A stretch of 51,031 bases of DNA from NCBI GenBank assembly GCA_050013075.1, contig JBEKFZ010000022.1, forward strand, positions 1 through 51,031. The letters run 5' to 3'. The DNA comes from JBEKIK01 sp050013075. GTDB lineage: Bacteria; Planctomycetota; Planctomycetia; Pirellulales; Thermoguttaceae. The stretch's first letter is position 1. Every line of letters begins with the position of its first letter. Position numbers and translations under genes: made by a program. Below, piece after piece: positions 39,047 to 46,312 of the stretch. The notes beneath the pieces were generated by a model that saw only the letters and a program-made list of their open reading frames with translations, did not search any database and was not told the DNA's origin.

Positions 39047-41848
39047 ATGGCCGCACCAAGCTGCCCAAGCCGGGAAATGCTTTTTCAGTATTCGATAGGC
39101 ACGTTGTCCAACCAGCAGTCGGACGATCTGGCCGGGCATCTGGAATCATGTCCCGATTGTCAGGCCACGATCATGACGTTGGAGGACGCCGAGGATACGC
39201 TTATCGGCCGTTTGCGCGCCCCGCTTAGTGCCGAGTCCTGTTTGGCCGAGCCGCAGTTCCAGACCGCCTTGGCCGAGGCCATCGCAGGGGAAAAGGGGAC
39301 TGGACTGGAAACGGGGACAGGACCCCTAAAAAATGGTCCTGTCCCCGTTTCCTTCCCCTTTTCCCTCGGTGAATACCAAATCCTGGAAGAGTTGGGCCGC
39401 GGCGGCATGGGCAGAGTATTCAAGGCATTGCACACAAAGCTCGATCGGGTGGTTGCGGTAAAGGTCCTGCCCCGCGCCCGCCTGGGAGACCGCCATGCAA
39501 TCACCCGATTCGAACGCGAAATGAAGGCCGTCGGCCGGCTAGCACACCCAAACATCGTCCAGGCCCACGACGCCCGGGAGATCGACGGCACGCCGGTTCT
39601 CATAATGGAATTCGTCGACGGACTGGACCTGGCCGAAATCGCGCATCGCACAGGGCCGCTGCCTGTTGCCGATGCTTGCGAGTTGGTCCGCCGCACGGCC
39701 TTGGCCCTGCAATGCGCGCACGAGCACGGGCTAGTCCATCGCGACATCAAGCCGTCGAATATCATGCTTACCCGGTCGGGCGAAGTGAAACTTTTGGACC
39801 TGGGCCTGGCCCGGTTCTATGCCCAGGCGTCGGCTGGCGAGGAGATGACCGGCACGGGCCAGGCAATGGGCACGGCCGATTACATGGCCCCGGAACAGGC
39901 CTCGGACAGCCGTACCGTCGACATCCGCGCGGACATCTACAGCCTTGGCTGCACGCTCTACAAACTCATAAGCGGCCGCGCTCCATTCAGCGGCCCGGAG
40001 TATCACGGCACGCTCGATAAGCTCAACGCCCACGTGCACCAGCCGGCGCCGCCCATCAGGCAATTCATTGCCAACGTGCCGGAGGAACTTTCCGCGATCC
40101 TCGACCGACTTCTGGCCAAGGACCCAGCCGACCGTTTCCCCACGCCCGCCGAAGTTGCCAAAATCCTCGAACCATTTTGCAGCGGCGCGAACCTGGTTGA
40201 TGTAATCACCCGCGCCCTGTCCGAAACATGTAAAGCCGCGACGGGCACCAACGGGCACCATGCGGAGCATGGTCGGTTGGTCGGTTGCGCATCAGCCGAT
40301 GATAGTTCCCTCTCTCTTCGGGAGAGGGCTAGGGTGAGGGCCGATCAGATTGCGGGCAAAATCCAAACCAAAACCAATCCCGCTCCCCTCCCCGACTCCG
40401 CCCGGCGTCGCTGGATTCCAGTTTTCATTGCCCTTGCGCTGGCTTTCATGGCGGCCGGTTTCGCATTGGGAATCATAATCCGCATTAATAAAGACGGCCG
40501 GGAAACGGCAGTCGAAGTGCCTCCGGGTAGCACTACGCATATCGGCCCAGATGGTCAGGTTGAAGTCAATTTGCCTGACAAAGCGAAAATCGAGAAGCCG
40601 TCCGCCAAGACTTCGCCGGCCAAATCAATCGGAGAAAAATCTACAGAGGAAGATACTCTTTTGATGCATAGTGCGGGTCGGGATGTTTTTGCAAAACCCT
40701 CGACGCCATCATTTCGCACCGCGAAAATAACTCGCGGCGATATTACGGCGACGCTCAGCGCTACCGGAACTATCGAGCCGGCGGAAACGGTGGATGTTTC
40801 GGCCCAGGTTAGCGGGCGGATCGTGAATTTCGGCGACGATCCACGCGGGGAAACCGATCCACAATTCAAAGGCAAGCCGATCGATTACAATTCGCCCGTC
40901 GAGGAAGGCACGGTCCTGGCCCGCCTCGACGACGCGTTATACAAATCGCGAGTCGAGCAGGAAAAAGCCGGATTAAGTCGTGCTGAAGCCGAGTTGGCGC
41001 TGGCGAAGGTCAAATATGAACGGGCGCAGACACAGGAAAAGGTAGGGTTGCCTAATGCGGATCAAGTCCCCAAGGCAGTCGTGGATGCGGCCGAAGCGGC
41101 CGTGGAACAAAGTAAGGCCGCGCTGGAACAAGCTCAAATCAGTCTCAACCACACTGTCATCAAGTCGCTGGTCAACGGGGTTATCGTAGATCGCCGGGTG
41201 AACGTGGGCCAAAATGTTGCACCAACTCCCAATGCGCCCACCCTGTTTCTGATCGCCAAAAACATGAAAAATATGTATATCTTGGCCTCGGTCGACGAGG
41301 CCGACATCGGGCGGATTCGCGATGGAATGGCGGCCAGTTTCACCGTCGATGCATTTCCCAACGAAACCTTCATAGGCAAGGTGATTCAAATTCGCAAAGA
41401 TGCCCAAAGAACTCAAAATGCCGTGTCATATACCGTGGTATTAAGCTTCGACAACTCCAACCTAAAACTCATGCCTTATCTGACGGCGAATCTAAAGTTC
41501 CAGGTCGAAACCCGCCGCGATATACTCCTCGTGCCCAACGCCGCCCTGCGCTGGAAACCCCGGACGGAAATGGTTGCCCCAGACGCTCGTGAGTCGGATC
41601 AAACTGCTAAAGATAAAGATAATTATTGCCGCCTCTGGGTGAAAGACCCTGACGGGCAGCATGTTCGGCAAATTGATGTTCAAACCGGCCTGACCGATGG
41701 CACGATGACCGAAATCAGCAGCCCGGACGTAAAGGAAGGGATGGAAGTGGTGATCGGCGTGGCGCTGAAGGGCGGCACCGGACATGGCCCAACCATTAAT
41801 CCCTCCTACCGCCCGGAGGGCTTCAAACAGCCGGCAACGCAGCAGTAA
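39047..41848 (+). CDS. Ser/Thr protein kinase fused to periplasmic membrane-fusion (HlyD/MacA-like) domain
   Basis: 933 aa from the ATG at 39047 (GGGAG 8 nt upstream; the frame continues to 38882 without a plausible start). Residues 5-45: anti-sigma-like zinc-finger segment (FQYSIGTLSNQQSDDLAGHLESCPDCQ). About 105-375: kinase (LEELGRGGMGRVFKAL, VAVKVLPRA, LVHRDIKPSNIML, LLDLGLARF with DLG for DFG, GTADYMAPEQASD). A repeat-derived linker follows at about 400-432. TM helix at about 459-481. From about 555: membrane-fusion protein (ITRGDITATLSATGTIEP, a coiled-coil hairpin at about 635-700, then lipoyl and barrel parts with TLFLIAKNMKNMYILASVDEADIG). Kinase in the cytosol and adaptor outside on one chain is unusual. 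No MacB or RND pump gene follows. Confidence 0.9.
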   Translation: MAAPSCPSREMLFQYSIGTLSNQQSDDLAGHLESCPDCQATIMTLEDAEDTLIGRLRAPLSAESCLAEPQFQTALAEAIAGEKGTGLETGTGPLKNGPVPVSFPFSLGEYQILEELGRGGMGRVFKALHTKLDRVVAVKVLPRARLGDRHAITRFEREMKAVGRLAHPNIVQAHDAREIDGTPVLIMEFVDGLDLAEIAHRTGPLPVADACELVRRTALALQCAHEHGLVHRDIKPSNIMLTRSGEVKLLDLGLARFYAQASAGEEMTGTGQAMGTADYMAPEQASDSRTVDIRADIYSLGCTLYKLISGRAPFSGPEYHGTLDKLNAHVHQPAPPIRQFIANVPEELSAILDRLLAKDPADRFPTPAEVAKILEPFCSGANLVDVITRALSETCKAATGTNGHHAEHGRLVGCASADDSSLSLRERARVRADQIAGKIQTKTNPAPLPDSARRRWIPVFIALALAFMAAGFALGIIIRINKDGRETAVEVPPGSTTHIGPDGQVEVNLPDKAKIEKPSAKTSPAKSIGEKSTEEDTLLMHSAGRDVFAKPSTPSFRTAKITRGDITATLSATGTIEPAETVDVSAQVSGRIVNFGDDPRGETDPQFKGKPIDYNSPVEEGTVLARLDDALYKSRVEQEKAGLSRAEAELALAKVKYERAQTQEKVGLPNADQVPKAVVDAAEAAVEQSKAALEQAQISLNHTVIKSLVNGVIVDRRVNVGQNVAPTPNAPTLFLIAKNMKNMYILASVDEADIGRIRDGMAASFTVDAFPNETFIGKVIQIRKDAQRTQNAVSYTVVLSFDNSNLKLMPYLTANLKFQVETRRDILLVPNAALRWKPRTEMVAPDARESDQTAKDKDNYCRLWVKDPDGQHVRQIDVQTGLTDGTMTEISSPDVKEGMEVVIGVALKGGTGHGPTINPSYRPEGFKQPATQQ
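40242..40283. repeat. GGGCACC-AT-GCGGAGC-ATGG palindromic repeat inside the kinase-adaptor gene
   Basis: GGGCACCAACGGGCACCATGCGGAGCATGGTCGGTTGGTCGG has the same units as the tandem array at 41928-42064. Here it is translated in frame as GTNGHHAEHGRLVG between the kinase and the TM helix. Confidence 0.8.
40308..40341. repeat. Palindromic 'CTCTC-TTC-GGGAGAG' repeat inside the kinase-adaptor gene
   Basis: CCCTCTCTCTTCGGGAGAGG plus GCTAGGGTGAGGGC, same family as 32409-32443 in the opposite orientation. Translated as SLSLRERARVRA, a peptide that recurs wherever this repeat enters genes. Confidence 0.85.
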
Positions 41849-41927
41849 CCGGCAATCACTGCGAATCCTGCCGGCGCCCCGACCGACTAATGAGAGTAAG
41901 CGGCTCTCCACGTATTGCTCCCCTATC

Positions 41928-42064
41928 CGGGCACCGACGGGCACCATCGGGCACCGACGGGGCACCATCGGGCACCGACGGGGCACCATGCGGAGCATGG
42001 TCGCGTTGGTCGGCATGGTCGCGTTGGTCGGCATGGTCGCGTTGGTCGGCATAGTCGGTTGGTC
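41928..42064. repeat. Tandem repeats forming a long inverted structure
   Basis: Three to four units of GGGCACCGACGGGGCACCAT (41931-41990), a central ATGCGGAGCAT, then three units of GGTCGCGTTGGTCGGCAT (41998-42054). Left and right units are roughly complementary, so the whole can fold into a long imperfect hairpin. The gap 41849-42165 holds nothing else; frames through it (for example 41856-42104) are translations of the repeat. Confidence 0.85.
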
Positions 42065-42165
42065 GCGGGAGAGGGGCCGGGGGTGAGTGCCCATTGCCTT
42101 CCAAACTCCAAACTTATTCTTAAACAGCCGCTAAGTCCCGGCATCATTATATCTTACAAAAAAGG

Positions 42166-42240
42166 GGTGGCTGAGGGGACTTGAACCCCCGACTTCCAGA
42201 TCCACAATCTGGCACTCTAACCAACTGAGCTACAGCCACC
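42166..42240 (-). tRNA. tRNA-His (anticodon GTG)
   Basis: On the minus strand the acceptor stem GGTGGCT/AGCCACC, the D arm TAGCTCAGTTGG, the anticodon stem-loop CCAGA-TTGTGGA-TCTGG (anticodon GTG) and the T arm GGGGGTTCAAGTCCCC are all present. The leading G pairs with the final C as expected for the extra G-1 of tRNA-His. The CCA end is not fully encoded (CCCTTT follows). Its 5' end faces the CRISPR locus. Confidence 0.95.
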
Positions 42241-42480
42241 ATGTCCCAATCATATAGACGCTATTATATATGAATTGTTCATTGAGTCGTCAACACATAC
42301 ACCGGCATTGGGCTTTAAGATGGATAAGATTTTCCTGAAAAAAGGCAATTATCGGCCGGAAATGAGGGGCGAGGGGATAGGGGCGAGGGGCTAGGGAAGG
42401 ATGATCATATAGAAGTAAAGAGGGAAAAGATCAGATTGTACCCCGAACATCTTAATGGCATTCAAGGGCATAGCTTGGGG

Positions 42481-42508
42481 TTGACATTTGTGTTGGAAAG
42501 TCTATCTT
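42481..42508 (+). promoter_or_regulatory. Promoter of the predicted tracrRNA
   Basis: A perfect -35 TTGACA (42481-42486), a 16-bp spacer and -10 TATCTT (42503-42508) predict a start near 42515, about 30 nt before the anti-repeat. A second TTGACA at 42536 has no matching -10. No terminator is obvious before the array, so this promoter could also drive the array. Confidence 0.6.
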
Positions 42509-42514
42509 TAGGGA

Positions 42515-42672
42515 TACATACATACAGACTGCTCTTTGACAATACGAACATTAGGTGGTGACTGAAAAGAGCCACAGCCGGCAGCCAGCACCCGGGAATG
42601 GGACAGTTCCCGGCCCTGCAAGGCAGCACAGAGAAGCGTGCCGAAATGGCGCCGGCTTATGTGGTGAGTCCA
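42515..42672 (+). ncRNA. Predicted tracrRNA with large structured tail
   Basis: The anti-repeat at 42550-42567 pairs with the first 17 nt of the CRISPR repeat. CTGAAA (42562-42567) pairs with TTTCAG (repeat 2-7). UGA is bulged. TTAGGTGG (42551-42558) pairs with CCAACCTGA (repeat 8-16) with one bulged A. This lower-stem/bulge/upper-stem plan is that of Cas9 tracrRNA:crRNA duplexes. The tail folds into a long closing stem: CCACA/TGTGG (42572-76 with 42660-64), GCCGGC/GCCGGC (42577-82 with 42651-56) and GCC/GGC (42584-86 with 42648-50). Inside are CCGGGAA/TTCCCGG (42592-98 with 42607-13), CTGC-AAG-GCAG (42616-26) and possibly GCAC/GTGC. A T-rich ATTTATTTTTATT follows at 42672. Ends are predictions. 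Confidence 0.7.
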
Positions 42673-42692
42673 TTTATTTTTATTGATAAAGG

Positions 42693-43226
42693 CACACAGC
42701 CAACCTGATTTTTCTTCTCCGTTGCGATTAATGACCGGACTCTTGAGTAACTGGTCGAGTGAGTTTCAGCCAACCAGATTTTTCCTCTCCGTTGCGATTG
42801 CCCGCAACCGATGTCGTCAGCGGTGTCTTGATGTTTCAGCCAACCTGATTTTTCCTCTCCGTTGCGATTTGACGTTCGCAAGTTCCAACGTATAATCCGT
42901 TGTGTTTCAGCCAACCTGATTTTTCCTCTCCGTTGCGATTTGCGCTGAACAGACTGATTTGGATTGCCTTAAACGTTTCAGCCAACCTGATTTTTCCTCT
43001 CCGTTGCGATACCAGCGTGCTGGTCGCTGTTTGTTCCAGGGTCATGTTTCAGCCAACCTGATTTTTCCTCTCCGTTGCGATCCGGCGGCCCTTGTATCAA
43101 CGTGCCGACTACTATGGTTGTTTCAGCCAACCTGATTTTTCCTCTCCGTTGCGATGCGTACTGGCGTGAGAAGTGGCATACAGCGGCCGTGTTTCAGCCA
43201 ACCTGATTTTTCCTCTCCGTTGCGAT
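42693..43226 (+). CRISPR. CRISPR array: eight 36-nt repeats, seven spacers
   Basis: Repeats at 42693-42728, 42763-42798, 42833-42868, 42904-42939, 42975-43010, 43046-43081, 43120-43155 and 43191-43226. The consensus begins GTTTCAGCCAACCTGA, has a central T-run and ends CTCTCCGTTGCGAT. Repeats 3-8 are identical. Repeat 2 has one change (CCAGATT), and repeat 1 is degenerate (5' CACACAGCC instead of GTTTCAGCC, plus a C-to-T change). Spacers are 34, 34, 35, 35, 35, 38 and 35 nt, all different. Plus-strand orientation is set by pairing with the predicted tracrRNA and by the GTTT start usual for type II. Decay at the tracrRNA side suggests that new spacers entered at the cas9 side. Confidence 0.98.
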
Positions 43227-43420
43227 GGCACCCCTCGTTAATCCTTACTAGCGACTAGGTTACGAGTTGGTTTTCGCGAACCTAGCCATTCAATCGTAGA
43301 GGAAATGTTCGCATTCAAAGGGCCTTATGCACAAATTGTTCGAAGATGTATAGTTACGACAAACGCGAACCTACCGGGCTTTCTGCAACCACTGGTGGTT
43401 CGCGAAAAGGTTTCCGTGAC
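43227..43420 (+). promoter_or_regulatory. Array leader / cas9 upstream region with CGCGAACCTA motifs
   Basis: No gene. CTAGGTT (43255-43261) and AACCTAG (43279-43285) form a hairpin. CGCGAACCTA occurs at 43275-43284 and again at 43364-43373, and its partial inverse TGGTTCGCG at 43396-43404, just before the cas9 ribosome binding site. A weak -10-like TATAGT at 43349 would give a transcript starting after the ATG at 43346, which supports the ATG at 43421 as the real start. The repeated motif could be an operator; this is inference. Confidence 0.4.
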
Positions 43421-46312
43421 ATGTCTTGTACTCTGGCAATCGACTTTGGCTCAAAGAACATCGGCATCGCTTTGGTTGAGCATACTGAGAGCGTGCCCAA
43501 TCGCGTTCTATACGCGGGAACGATGGTGGTTGCTGCTAAACCACTCAATGCAGCCGTGCAACCCCGAGCACTGTCGCGAAGGATGCGGCGATCAAGGAAG
43601 ACCCATGTCGGGCGTTTACGCCGGTTAAGCCAGGCGCTTGCCGGCACCGAAGGCGCACAGGAAATCGTTCGATTTTGCCGCCGACGAGGTTACAGCCACG
43701 AACCGGAGGATTCGGATGAAAGCGCCCGGGGAATGCATTTTTCACGTGAAGATTTCTTTGATGTATTACGGCAAGAGATCAATCGCGTTATTACTCCAGA
43801 AGAACGTGACAGAACGTTGCGGGTCTGCTCGAAACATCTCAACGAAGCACGAATACAGACAAGGGAATTGCGACCTGCCCGATTTGATAACCGAGGACCT
43901 ACAAAGTGCCAATGGATAGGCTGTCGAAAGAGCGTGCCTAAGGCTGCCAATGCGATCAAAGAGCGGATTCAACAAGCTCTATATGCTTGGATGAAACCAG
44001 TCTTCGATGAATGCAGTAATCCCCAAGGACTTCGCCATTCAGTCGATCATTGGATTCTAGAACTTGATGGACTGGCCCGCTGGTATGCCAAAAGCCAGAA
44101 ATTAAATGATCAAGCCCGCAAGGAAACACAAAAACTCATTAACAAGCGGAAGAACCTGATATATAAGCACATAAAGTCGCGAGTATGTCAGGAAGTATCC
44201 GAAGAATTGGCCGAAAAGTTTCGTGAGAACTGGACTGAGACATACGGGAGCAATATTACAGAAATCATTACCGGTGGACAGGGCGGGCGGATTCGCTACT
44301 GCCGAGAACACTCGAATAGCTTCGTTGATTTCTTTCTCGCGGGAAAGCAGATTCCCAATCGAACAGATATAACCATGGCCGACCTGTTTGGCCGCAAGCA
44401 GCAAATCCTGTTCTCGCGAATCTGGAGACTGTTGGAAGAGCGGTTGCTGCCCTTGGCCGGCGGGCAGATTGATCGAGTTGTCGTGGAACGGGTGGCCTTC
44501 AGCATACTTGCCGGAAAGGCTAAGGATCGGCGGGAACTTTCCAAGGACAAAGCCTCGGAAATGTACAGGTATGGTCCACAATACGGTTTCAGCGATCGCC
44601 GAGAAATGTTCAAGGAGGAATTCGGCGGCCGGTGCGCTTACTGCGGTCAAACTAATGCGATAAATGAGGTGGAACACCTTTTGTCGCGAAACGAGTTCCC
44701 TTTTGACTCTTATCTGAATATTCTGCCTGCTTGCAGCGCCTGCAATGCCAGAAAAGGCGCACGTACGGCATTTGCCGCTGGGATGACGATAAATCGTGAT
44801 GCTTATCAAGCATACGCCGATTACGTTGGTCGGAAAAAGCCACCACACTTGTTTCACACAATCAAGAAAGGGATGCTCAATCTTCTTTCCAAGAATGGCA
44901 ACTCCTTGGAAGTCGAGAAACAGTTGGGGATGCTGGCAGATAACCTGGTGACGATAAGCGCTACTCAGAAAGGGCCGCGACCACTGGCAAGATATCTTGC
45001 AGGCCAACTTAGCAAGGTGAACGGATACCCCTGCGAGAGCTTATGGATTTCTGGCCGCCATACAGCCCTTTACCGCAAGATTCTTCTGCCTGAATATGAA
45101 AAGCAAGATAGAAAGGCGGCACATGATTTGATCAATCATGCGGTGGACGCAATAATCCTGGGCTGCAAACTGCCTTCTGCGGCTGCAATTGAGAATCCCC
45201 GTTGGTATGCCCGTGCACGCGATATCAATGATTGGCGTGATAAGGTTCGAGCCGCCGGGCCGGCGCTGGAAAATGGCATACCCCGGGTAGAACCGGTTAC
45301 ATTCATACCGTTTTTTGAGGGAGAAATAGGTAACGGCTACTGTTCCATCGATCTGAGCGCATTCAGTTGGAATCGAAAACACCAATCCGGGCACCTGCTT
45401 GATCCCGTCGGGATGACAGATGGCAAATTGCCAATCAAGAGAGAACCGGCAACGGAGGTGTTTGCAAATCTGAAAGACCAAAGGAAACGCGATGAGCAAA
45501 TTAAACGTATAGCCCATCCCGCCCTAAAAAAACTGCTGGAATCGAATCCAAAAGGAGCAGCGGAACAACTCATACGCTGGTTACAGCAATCGGTTCAAAG
45601 CGGCCTTTCGAGTGGAAAAATGGGGAACCATCCTTCCGACCAGGCGAGAAAGAGACTTCTGGAGGAGTTCGTTAACAGCCCTGTTGAGATTTTCTTGAAA
45701 GATGATAAGGATGGGCGCAAAGACATTCCACAAATAATCGGTATCCGTTGTCTTATTGCCGGATCGTCATTTTCGATGTTCGATGTTACTCGATGTGATA
45801 TGACAGGCAGAATTTTTCAGCACTATAAAACTGATCCACACTTGAAAGCCCTTTATGTGGGATACCGAAAAAACAAGAAGGGTGTGCTTGATCTCTCACG
45901 GCCGGTCCTATTCTGCGTTAACCAGATTTACGCAGTAACCAAAAGGGAAAGTAGTGGGGTACAAGTCCTAGATATCACCGCAGATAGCCCGCTTCGTGGT
46001 CGTGCCTTGGGCTCCAAAGGAAGCTTGAAAGAGTTTTTAGGCAGATGGCAAGTGGCTTTCGATGAACTTTGTCGTTCTGAGTATATTATCAAGCGATTCC
46101 GAATCACTCAGGGATGTGTCATTGAAAAAAGAGACGGAACATTTTTTCAATTGCGGAACTTCGCCCGTGACAAACCTTGGATGAAAGGTTCTCCGTTTAG
46201 AAATATCCGCCGAGTGTATCGTTCTCCTTTCCTGTTTTTAAAGCAGGCCCAAAATATAGTATTAGAAGAACATCATTCTACCCTGATACCGATTGATCAA
46301 GTAATTGAGTAA
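43421..46312 (+). CDS. cas9: Compact Cas9-like RNA-guided nuclease (RuvC + IscB-like HNH)
   Basis: 963 aa. The ATG at 43421 has AAAAGG 10 nt upstream and puts the RuvC-I Asp at residue 8 (LAIDFGSKNIGIALVEH), as in known Cas9s; the frame opens from 43346. Arg-rich bridge helix at 50-70 (SRRMRRSRKTHVGRLRRL). REC region about 70-345, small, with a CX4C (C163, C168). RuvC-II Glu356 (DRVVVERVAFSILAGKAKD). HNH at 400-450: C405xxC408, EVEH (E418-H419), N433, C438xxC441-N442, RKG. RuvC-III His573/Asp576 (HDLINHAVDAIILG). About 370 residues follow, presumably WED/PAM-interacting parts. All catalytic positions are intact. The four-Cys, EVEH HNH resembles IscB and early-branching Cas9s rather than II-A or typical II-C. 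AT-richer than flanking genes. Confidence 0.93.
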   Translation: MSCTLAIDFGSKNIGIALVEHTESVPNRVLYAGTMVVAAKPLNAAVQPRALSRRMRRSRKTHVGRLRRLSQALAGTEGAQEIVRFCRRRGYSHEPEDSDESARGMHFSREDFFDVLRQEINRVITPEERDRTLRVCSKHLNEARIQTRELRPARFDNRGPTKCQWIGCRKSVPKAANAIKERIQQALYAWMKPVFDECSNPQGLRHSVDHWILELDGLARWYAKSQKLNDQARKETQKLINKRKNLIYKHIKSRVCQEVSEELAEKFRENWTETYGSNITEIITGGQGGRIRYCREHSNSFVDFFLAGKQIPNRTDITMADLFGRKQQILFSRIWRLLEERLLPLAGGQIDRVVVERVAFSILAGKAKDRRELSKDKASEMYRYGPQYGFSDRREMFKEEFGGRCAYCGQTNAINEVEHLLSRNEFPFDSYLNILPACSACNARKGARTAFAAGMTINRDAYQAYADYVGRKKPPHLFHTIKKGMLNLLSKNGNSLEVEKQLGMLADNLVTISATQKGPRPLARYLAGQLSKVNGYPCESLWISGRHTALYRKILLPEYEKQDRKAAHDLINHAVDAIILGCKLPSAAAIENPRWYARARDINDWRDKVRAAGPALENGIPRVEPVTFIPFFEGEIGNGYCSIDLSAFSWNRKHQSGHLLDPVGMTDGKLPIKREPATEVFANLKDQRKRDEQIKRIAHPALKKLLESNPKGAAEQLIRWLQQSVQSGLSSGKMGNHPSDQARKRLLEEFVNSPVEIFLKDDKDGRKDIPQIIGIRCLIAGSSFSMFDVTRCDMTGRIFQHYKTDPHLKALYVGYRKNKKGVLDLSRPVLFCVNQIYAVTKRESSGVQVLDITADSPLRGRALGSKGSLKEFLGRWQVAFDELCRSEYIIKRFRITQGCVIEKRDGTFFQLRNFARDKPWMKGSPFRNIRRVYRSPFLFLKQAQNIVLEEHHSTLIPIDQVIE

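Noticed and set aside
41856..42104. Minus-strand frame encoding ADQRDHADQRDHADQRDHA.
   Set aside because: Pure translation of the tandem DNA repeat.
42166..42240. tRNA-His as the integration site of the CRISPR island.
   Set aside because: Elements normally use the tRNA 3' end, which here faces away from the array; no duplicate tRNA end was found on the far side by reading.
42657..43045. Open frames across the CRISPR array on the minus strand and one on the plus strand.
   Set aside because: They are translations of the repeats (recurring 'RNGEEKSGWLK' or 'QPT.FFLSVAI'), with no start signals.
43346..43420. Upstream ATG of the cas9 frame giving a 988-aa product.
   Set aside because: The 25 extra residues are not part of the RuvC fold, no good Shine-Dalgarno is present, and a -10-like TATAGT overlaps it; the ATG at 43421 has AAAAGG and puts the RuvC Asp at residue 8.
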